Part shown: piece by piece, positions 32,145-38,048 of the stretch
Layout: each line of letters begins with the position of its first letter
How positions within the stretch are numbered: the first letter of the stretch is position 1
Assembly: GCA_026184295.1 (NCBI GenBank)
Contig: JAHCJK010000037.1
Span: 1 to 38,048 of the forward strand
Origin: Planctomycetota bacterium
GTDB taxonomy: Bacteria > Planctomycetota > SZUA-567 > H5-PLA8
Reading direction: 5' to 3'
Length of the DNA: 38,048 nucleotides
The notes under the pieces: model-generated
What the model was told of the DNA's origin: nothing
Database searches by the model: none
Seen by the model: the letters and a program-made list of their open reading frames with translations, nothing else
Translations under genes and position numbers: made by a program

Positions 32145-34760
32145 ATGAAGATCGCGCTTCCTTTCTTGATGACGGCCCTGCTCGCCTCGGGCGCCCTCGC
32201 GGGCGAACCGTCGTTCTCCAACCCGCCCGCGGCCAAGAAGAACGGTTCGGAGGCCACGGTCGCGTTCGCGGTGAGCGCGAGCACCGACATCGAGGTCTCG
32301 GTGCTGAACGCCAAGGGCGACGTCGTGCGGCATCTCGCCGCGGGCGTGCTGGGCGGCGAAAAGCCCCCGCCCCCGCCGCTCAAGCCGGGCCTGAGCCAGA
32401 CGGTGGCGTGGGACGGGACGGACGATTTCGGCAAGCCGGCGCAGGGCGGGCCGTTCAAGTTCCGCGTGCGCGCGGGCTCGAAGTTCAAGTTCGGGCGCTT
32501 CATCGGCGAGGACCCGTACACGTTCGGCTCGGTGGACGGACTGGCCAGCGACGAGGAAGGCAACCTGTACATCAGTTCGTACGCGGGGACGCACAATCAG
32601 GGCGCGCGGACGGTGCGCGTCTACGACGGGCAGGGGCGCTACCTGCGCGAACTGGCGCCCTTTCCCGCCAGCGTGGACCCCGCGGGCATGAAGGACGTGG
32701 CGCGCTGGGACGCGCAGGCCAAGGTCTGGCGTCCGACCAACCGCTCGTGCCTGAACCCCGATTTCTACAACTGCCCCGGCGCGGCGCTCGTCTCGGCCTC
32801 GAAGTCCAACGGCGTCTTCCTCGCCGACCGCAACGACGTCTACGCGCTCAACGAGGACGGCAGCGTGAAGGGCGCGGCCGTGGGCACCAAGCAGAAGCCC
32901 TGGCCGACCTTCGACGCCAAAAACGGCGAAAACAACCACTACGGGCATCCCTGGCACTACCACGAAGGCGTCGAATGCTTCTCGGCCTCCCCCGACGGCA
33001 AGTGGCTGTACCTCGCCGGGCCCGTCCCGAACGCCGAGAAGCGCAAGAAGGAAGACCCGCGCTTCCCGCTCGGCGGCGTCTACCGCATGCGCCTGGACGG
33101 CAAGGACGAGATGAAGCTCTTCGTCTCGCTGCCGATCCCCTTCGACGGTGCCTGGGCCAAGGAAGGCGGGAAGATCTACGGGCGCACGGGCCCGATCCAC
33201 TTCGTCGGCGCCGACGCGAAGAACAACGTCTACGTCCCCGACCGCAACGGGAACCGCGTGGTGGTCTACTCCGAAGACGGCAAGCAGATCGGCGAAGTGA
33301 GCGTCAAGAATCCGCAGCAGATCGTCGCGCATCCGCGCACCGGCGCGTTTTACGTCCTGCGCATGGTCTGCAACGGCTGGTGCACGCACGCGATGGCCGT
33401 GGAGAAGTTCGACAGCTTCGCGCCGGGCAGCAAGCCCAGCGCCGTCTACGACAAGTTCCCGAACAAGGTCTCGCCGCGCATCACGGTGACGCAAAGCGGC
33501 ACGCGCACGCTGGTCTGGATCGCCGGCCTGCCGGAAGGGATGATCGCCCTGGAGGACAAGGGCAGCGCGCTGGCGCCCGTGGAGACCGGCTACAAGCGCA
33601 ATCCCGACGCCCAGATCGACTGGAACCGCCTGGCCGTGGACTACGGGCGCGACGAACTCTACGTCGCCGACGGCGGCAACCAGATCTGGCGCTACGACGG
33701 GAAGACCGGCGAAGGCGGGCTGTTGAAGCGCAAGAACGGCCAGAAGGTCGCGGCCGTGGACCTGGCCGTCGGCTACGACGAACTGCTCTACATCCGCACG
33801 GGCGAAGGCTTCACCGGGCCGCTGGAACGCTACACGCGCGACCTGGAACCCGCGCCGTATCCGGGCGGCACGCACGTGATCAGCCCCACGATCTACAGCC
33901 GCTTCGGCGTCGGCAACTGCGAGAAGGGCGTCGGCGTCGGGCCCAAGGGCGAAGTGTACATCTCCTTCATGTACGACTGGACCCTGTACGCGGTCGGCGG
34001 CTTCGGCGGCGACGGCAAGGCGCTGAAGGGCCTGTACCTGGATGGTAAGTTCCCCGCGAAGGGCGACGGCCTGAAGGGCTACCCGCCCGAACTGCGGACC
34101 TCCATGATCGGCCCGATCACGGCCGCTGGCGGCGGGGTGCGCGTGGACCTGCAGGGCAACATCTACCTGGGGCTGGACGTGAAGCCCGCCGGCTACGCGA
34201 TGCCCGGCTTCCTGAAGGGCGACGCGGTCGGCGAACGCTGGTACACGAGCATCGTCAAGTTCGGGCCCAAGGGCGGCGCGATCCTGGGTATCAAGGACAG
34301 CGAGAGCAAGCAGCCCGAGGCGCCCAAGATCGAGCTCGAGAACAAGCTGACGGCGGAGAACGCGCTGAACATCTACCCGGGCCTCGGCCCGGTCAGCGGC
34401 CCGGGGCCGGGCGGGAACAGTTCGTGCTGCGTCTGCCGCGTCCCGCGCTTCGACGTCGATCGCTTCGGGCGGCTGGTCATGCCCAGCGCGTTCGCGGCCA
34501 ACGTGCTCATGTACGACAATGCGGGCAACAAGATCGCCGAACTGGGCGCCTACGGCAACTTCGACTCGCAGTACGTGAACCCGAACACCGAGGCCGGCAA
34601 GCAGAAGAAGCCGACCATCGCCTCGCCCGAAATCCCGCTCGCCTGGCCCACGGGCGCGGGCGTCAGCGAGAACCACATTTACATCAACGACACCTACAAC
34701 CGCCGCATCGTGCGCGTGGACAAGGCGTTCTCCGCCGAGGCACTGGCCGACGTGAAGTAA
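32145..34760 (+). CDS. Secreted FlgD-Ig / beta-propeller protein, paralogue 2
   Basis: The 871-residue protein repeats the layout of its neighbour: signal peptide (MKIALPFLMTALLASGALA), FlgD-type Ig domain (VSVLNAKGDVVRHLAAGVLG; VAWDGTDDFGKPAQGGPFKF), propeller repeats (LASDEEGNLYISSYAGTHNQ; QIWRYDGKTGEGGLL) and the C-terminal CCVCRVPRFDVDRFGRLVMP motif (C761, C762, C764). Compared with paralogue 1 it has a distinct central insert around KQKPWPTFDAKNGENNHYGH and extra Cys in MVCNGWCTH. The Ig domain and the last 100 residues are the best conserved parts, and the propeller loops diverge most, as expected if the loops bind different ligands. AGGAG lies 6 bases before the ATG. It follows paralogue 1 by 25 bp and precedes paralogue 3 by 13 bp. 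Confidence 0.82.
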   Translation: MKIALPFLMTALLASGALAGEPSFSNPPAAKKNGSEATVAFAVSASTDIEVSVLNAKGDVVRHLAAGVLGGEKPPPPPLKPGLSQTVAWDGTDDFGKPAQGGPFKFRVRAGSKFKFGRFIGEDPYTFGSVDGLASDEEGNLYISSYAGTHNQGARTVRVYDGQGRYLRELAPFPASVDPAGMKDVARWDAQAKVWRPTNRSCLNPDFYNCPGAALVSASKSNGVFLADRNDVYALNEDGSVKGAAVGTKQKPWPTFDAKNGENNHYGHPWHYHEGVECFSASPDGKWLYLAGPVPNAEKRKKEDPRFPLGGVYRMRLDGKDEMKLFVSLPIPFDGAWAKEGGKIYGRTGPIHFVGADAKNNVYVPDRNGNRVVVYSEDGKQIGEVSVKNPQQIVAHPRTGAFYVLRMVCNGWCTHAMAVEKFDSFAPGSKPSAVYDKFPNKVSPRITVTQSGTRTLVWIAGLPEGMIALEDKGSALAPVETGYKRNPDAQIDWNRLAVDYGRDELYVADGGNQIWRYDGKTGEGGLLKRKNGQKVAAVDLAVGYDELLYIRTGEGFTGPLERYTRDLEPAPYPGGTHVISPTIYSRFGVGNCEKGVGVGPKGEVYISFMYDWTLYAVGGFGGDGKALKGLYLDGKFPAKGDGLKGYPPELRTSMIGPITAAGGGVRVDLQGNIYLGLDVKPAGYAMPGFLKGDAVGERWYTSIVKFGPKGGAILGIKDSESKQPEAPKIELENKLTAENALNIYPGLGPVSGPGPGGNSSCCVCRVPRFDVDRFGRLVMPSAFAANVLMYDNAGNKIAELGAYGNFDSQYVNPNTEAGKQKKPTIASPEIPLAWPTGAGVSENHIYINDTYNRRIVRVDKAFSAEALADVK

Positions 34761-34773
34761 AAGGAGGAACTCG

Positions 34774-37374
34774 ATGCTGCGCGCATTCTCGATCCTGATC
34801 CTGTTCGCCGGTTCGCTGGGCTGGGCCGCGGACGTGTCCTTTGCCACGCCGCCAAGCGCCCGGAAGGACGGCGACAAGACCACGATCGCCTTCGCGGTCT
34901 CCGCCCGCACCGACGTCGAAGTCGCGGTGCTCGACGCCAAAGGCGGGATCGTGCGGCACCTCGCCGCGGGCGTGCTGGGCGGGGAACAGGCGCCGCCGCC
35001 GCCGCTGAAGGCGGGCTTGAGCCAGTCGCTGGCGTGGGACGGCAAGGACGACTTCGGCAAGCCGGCGCAGGGCGGGCCGTTCAAAGTGCGGGTGCGCGCG
35101 GGGATGCGCGTGGCCTTCGGGCGCTTTCTCGGCGGGGACACCTGCCGCTTCGGGACCGTCAACGGCATGGCCACCGACGCCGACGGCACGCTGTACGTCT
35201 CCGGGTTCATCGGCGAGACCAACCAGAACATGATCACCGTGCGGGCCTTCGCGCCCGACGGCGGGTACCGGCGCACGCTGCTGCCGTTCCCGGCCGACCT
35301 GAAGCCCGAACAGTTGAAGGGCATCGCCGAATTCGACGCGTCGAAGAAGGGCTGGATTCCCAACAACCAGAACAGCCTGAACCCGACCTTTTATCCCTGG
35401 GGCACGGCCGACGCGAACGTGATCGCGGCGACGCGTTCGGCGGTGACGCTGGCCAGCGGCATGACGGTCTTCCGCTTCGACCCGCGCGGCGGGCTGATCG
35501 ACGGGCCCTCGCCCATGTGGTCGCCGGCCGCGAAACTGAAGTGCCCCACGTGGCTGCGCATCCAGGTGGCGGCCTCGCCCGACGGCAAGTACCTGTACTA
35601 TTCGAACGTCGCGGGCACCGTCTACCAGCCGAAGAGCTTCAAGGACACCGATCCCAACTGGCCGCAGGGGCGCGTCTACCGCCAGGAGGTCGGTTCGGGC
35701 AAGGACCCGCAGCCGTTCTACGACCTGGAACTGCCCGACTGGGAGAAGCAGAAATACTGGCTGCCCGACGCGTGGAATAAGCGCACCGCCGCCTACGGCC
35801 TGTGCGTGGACGCCAAGGGACACGTGTACGTCTGCGACCTGGTCAACCAGGGCATCGTGGAAGTGGGCCCCGACGGCAAGAAGATCGGCTTTACCAAAGC
35901 GCCCTGGCCCGAACGCGTGCACGTGGACGAAGCCAGCGGCGCGTACTACGTCGTCAGCCGCCTGGAGCAGCCCAAGGACGGCCAGGTGCTGAAGAAGCTG
36001 GTCAAGATCGCCGGGCGCGGCGACGCGGGCAGGATCGCCGCGGAATTCCCCTTCACGCAGCACGGCGTGGGCGAAGCCACCGCGCTGGGGACCATGGACG
36101 GCAAGCCGGTGCTCTGGGCCGGCGGCGGCGGCGAACTGCTCTGCATCCGCGACGCCGGCGCGAAGCTGGAACTCGTCGCGACCAAGTTCAAGCCCGACCC
36201 CGAATCGCAGCCCGATTACAACCGCCTCTGCGCCGATCCCGTGCGCGACCAGGTCTACGTCAACACCGGCACCAACCGCATCTGGCGCTACGACGGCAAG
36301 ACCGGGCAGGGCGAACTCCTGAAGGACAAGGGCAAGGTCTTTTACGCGACCGACCTGTCCGTGGGGTACGACGGGAACCTGTACATCCGTTCGGGCGAAG
36401 GCTACAGCGGCCCGCTGGAACGCCGCGACACGGAACTCAAGCCCGTCCCCTACGCCGCCACGGGCTCGCACGTGCTCACGCCGTACGTCTACAGCCGCAT
36501 GGGCGTGGGCTTCAGCGAACACGGCATCGGCGTCGGGCCGGACGACCGCTGCCTCTTCATCTTCATGTACGGCTGGAACAAGTACTGCATCTCGGCCTTC
36601 GGCGGCAACGGCAAGGCGCAGCCGGGGAACTACCTGAAAGGCAAGGTGAACGAGCCCGACCCCAAGACGGGCAAGCGCCCGATGCCGGAAGAGATCAACT
36701 CCGCGGTGATCGGCCCGCTGCCGATGTCCAACGGAGGCCTGCGCATCGATCCGCAGGGGAACATCTACGTCGGCATGCGCCTTTCGCCCGAGGCCGCCGG
36801 CGCGCCGCCGGGCTTCGAAAAGAACAACGCGTACAAGAGCTGGATCGGGTGCGTGGTGAAGTTCCCGCCCGAAGGCGGCACGGTGCTGAACACCGAGGCC
36901 AAGGAAGACCAGGGCGCGGCGGAAGGGACGCGCGTGCCGGTCGTTCACGCCGGGATGAAGATGGAACTCGTCAACGCGCTGAAGATCTACCCGGGGGTCG
37001 GATCGTTCAGCGGGGGCGGCTGGGGCGGGAACAGTTCGTGCTGCGTCTGCCGCGTGCCGCGCTTCGACGTGGACCGCTTCGGGCGGCTGGCGCTGCCCAA
37101 CGTGGTCACCAACAGCGTCACGATTCTCGACAACGCCGGCAACGAGATCCTCACTTTCGGCAAGTACGGGAACTTCGACTCGCAGTTCCGGAACCCCTAC
37201 GCGGAAGGCAGCGCCAAGGACCAGCCCGCGATCGCGGAGCCCGAAATCCCGCTCGCCTGGCCCACGGGCACCGGCTTCAGCGAGAAGCACGTCTACGTCA
37301 ACGACACCTACAACCGCCGCGTCGTCCGCGTGGACAAGGCCTACGGCGCCGAAGCGCTCGCCGACGTGAAGTAG
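34774..37374 (+). CDS. Secreted FlgD-Ig / beta-propeller protein, paralogue 3
   Basis: The 866-residue protein has a signal peptide (MLRAFSILILFAGSLGWA), a FlgD-type Ig domain (VAVLDAKGGIVRHLAAGVLG; LAWDGKDDFGKPAQGGPFKV) and propeller repeats (MATDADGTLYVSGFIGETNQ; LCVDAKGHVYVCDLVNQG; RIWRYDGKTGQGELL). The shared CCVCRVPRFDVDRFGRLALP motif (C756, C757, C759) and the same AWPTGTGFSEKHVYVNDTYN ending follow. Its ribosome site, AAAGGAGG 6 bases before the ATG, is the strongest of the three genes. Stretches of high DNA identity with paralogues 1 and 2 cover the Ig domain and the C-terminus, pointing to duplication followed by divergence of the middle. It ends 22 bp from a convergent LacI-type regulator. 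Function unknown; a secreted or surface role is inferred from the signal peptide. Confidence 0.82.
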   Translation: MLRAFSILILFAGSLGWAADVSFATPPSARKDGDKTTIAFAVSARTDVEVAVLDAKGGIVRHLAAGVLGGEQAPPPPLKAGLSQSLAWDGKDDFGKPAQGGPFKVRVRAGMRVAFGRFLGGDTCRFGTVNGMATDADGTLYVSGFIGETNQNMITVRAFAPDGGYRRTLLPFPADLKPEQLKGIAEFDASKKGWIPNNQNSLNPTFYPWGTADANVIAATRSAVTLASGMTVFRFDPRGGLIDGPSPMWSPAAKLKCPTWLRIQVAASPDGKYLYYSNVAGTVYQPKSFKDTDPNWPQGRVYRQEVGSGKDPQPFYDLELPDWEKQKYWLPDAWNKRTAAYGLCVDAKGHVYVCDLVNQGIVEVGPDGKKIGFTKAPWPERVHVDEASGAYYVVSRLEQPKDGQVLKKLVKIAGRGDAGRIAAEFPFTQHGVGEATALGTMDGKPVLWAGGGGELLCIRDAGAKLELVATKFKPDPESQPDYNRLCADPVRDQVYVNTGTNRIWRYDGKTGQGELLKDKGKVFYATDLSVGYDGNLYIRSGEGYSGPLERRDTELKPVPYAATGSHVLTPYVYSRMGVGFSEHGIGVGPDDRCLFIFMYGWNKYCISAFGGNGKAQPGNYLKGKVNEPDPKTGKRPMPEEINSAVIGPLPMSNGGLRIDPQGNIYVGMRLSPEAAGAPPGFEKNNAYKSWIGCVVKFPPEGGTVLNTEAKEDQGAAEGTRVPVVHAGMKMELVNALKIYPGVGSFSGGGWGGNSSCCVCRVPRFDVDRFGRLALPNVVTNSVTILDNAGNEILTFGKYGNFDSQFRNPYAEGSAKDQPAIAEPEIPLAWPTGTGFSEKHVYVNDTYNRRVVRVDKAYGAEALADVK

Positions 37375-37396
37375 CCCGCGCGCGCCGGCCGGGCGT

Positions 37397-38048
37397 TTAC
37401 GCCTTCGGCGCGACGAAGGAATGCCGTTCGCGCCAGACGCAGGGGACGCGCACCTGCGGCGCGGGCGAGGTCCAGCGGGCGAACAGCCGCGCGGCCTCCA
37501 GCCCCAGCACTTCAAAGTCGCACGCCGGACCCGAATAGGGCGACGGCGCGCGCTGGTTCTGAAAGCAGACGATCCCGAAATCCCGAGGGACCTCGCGGCC
37601 CATCTCCCGCGCGGCCCGCTCGAGAACCTCCGCGACGGTCCCGTCGGCGCAGACGGCGGCGGTGTAGGCCGGCTGGGCCTTGAAGACCGGCCGCAGCGGA
37701 TACGTCGGCAGCGACTTTTCCGGCAGCATGTTGAAGACGGCCTCGTTGCGCGCGGGCAGGCCGGCCTCCTTCAGCGCCGCGAAGTACCCTTCCATGCGTT
37801 CGCGCGAGTCCGGATCGACGTCGGCGAGGTGGTAGAGCACGCGCCGCACGAACGCGATGCGGCGGTGCCCCGCGGCGGCCAGCCGCAGCACGGCGTCGCG
37901 CGCGGCTGCGCGGTTGTCCACGCTCACCGAACCCAGTTTGCGCCCGAACGGCACGTGATCGGCCAGCACCACGCGCAGGCCGAGCGCCTCGTAGTCGCGC
38001 AGCGTCGCCGGCAAATAATGGTCGAGCAGCACGATGCCCTTCAGCGGC
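37397..38048 (-). CDS. LacI-type transcriptional regulator, ligand-binding domain (5' part outside the window)
   Basis: The frame is open to the right edge, and the visible 216 residues are the C-terminal part of a LacI/GalR-family sensor domain. Hallmarks are GLRVVLADHVPFGRKLGSVS, VDNRAAARDAVLRLAAAGHR, RRIAFVRRVLYH, YTAAVCADGTVAEVLERAAR, and VPRDFGIVCFQNQ. This domain binds a sugar or related small molecule. The DNA-binding part lies beyond 38048, so LacI and GntR-LacI types cannot be told apart. Apart from the partial end, no disruption is visible. It is convergent with the third propeller gene, so two sugar-type regulators flank the propeller operon. Confidence 0.85.
   Translation of the reverse strand, partial: PLKGIVLLDHYLPATLRDYEALGLRVVLADHVPFGRKLGSVSVDNRAAARDAVLRLAAAGHRRIAFVRRVLYHLADVDPDSRERMEGYFAALKEAGLPARNEAVFNMLPEKSLPTYPLRPVFKAQPAYTAAVCADGTVAEVLERAAREMGREVPRDFGIVCFQNQRAPSPYSGPACDFEVLGLEAARLFARWTSPAPQVRVPCVWRERHSFVAPKA

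Noticed and set aside
32043-35366. Minus-strand open frame of 1107 codons, with similar ones at 29432-32035 and 34684-37515
   Set aside because: They mirror the propeller genes, which have signal peptides, ribosome sites and conserved motifs. Their mutual similarity only reflects the paralogy on the true strand.

Overview
The window is GC-rich bacterial DNA that most likely comes from a planctomycete or a close relative in the PVC group. This is inferred from gene content: a c-type cytochrome joined to a copper monooxygenase-like domain and an EF-hand, a partner redoxin with a CPVAN motif, EF-hand and zinc-ribbon/TPR proteins, a NagB-LmbE fusion, large secreted propeller proteins with FlgD-type Ig domains, and intergenic hairpin repeats. 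No rRNA or tRNA gene was seen, so the lineage is not proven. The sequence also gives long open frames antisense to many genes, and these are treated as artefacts.

Layout. 1-2.5 kb (minus): the 5' part of a glycosyltransferase and a two-module Fe3+-type ABC permease with a LysM-like loop. 2.7-5.8 kb (plus): SpoVG carrying an inserted zinc ribbon, then a soluble PAS histidine kinase and its NarL-type response regulator, which overlap by ATGA. 5.8-7.9 kb: a repeat-bearing gap and a sigma54 response regulator broken by many frameshifts. 8-12.2 kb: a Xer recombinase, a zinc-ribbon/TPR membrane protein and, convergent with it, a site-2 protease with a TPR-like tail. 12.3-14.9 kb (plus): a tartrate/D-malate-type dehydrogenase, a small unknown protein, shikimate kinase and thioredoxin, closed by a strong hairpin. 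15-18.2 kb (plus): a membrane coiled-coil protein and an iron-type substrate-binding protein. 18.2-21.1 kb (minus): redoxin and cytochrome/monooxygenase (ATGA overlap) and a separate EF-hand protein.

21.3-22.3 kb is a non-coding repeat island. It has two 80-bp direct repeats, several short hairpins, and about 630 bp of heptanucleotide tandem repeats in successive homogeneous zones. It ends four bases before the nagB stop codon.

22.3-28.1 kb is an amino-sugar region. A minus-strand cluster encodes a ROK repressor, a NagB-LmbE fusion (predicted deacetylase plus deaminase-like domain) and a stand-alone NagB. It diverges from a Gfo/Idh/MocA oxidoreductase across an AT-rich control region.

28.2-37.4 kb is the most unusual locus. 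A GntR-LacI hybrid regulator overlaps by ATGA the first of three tandem, paralogous secreted proteins of about 870 residues. Each has a signal peptide, a FlgD-like Ig domain, beta-propeller-like repeats and an invariant CCVC motif near the C-terminus. The window ends inside a convergent LacI-type regulator. The propeller operon has no function I recognise and is the best candidate here for an undescribed system.
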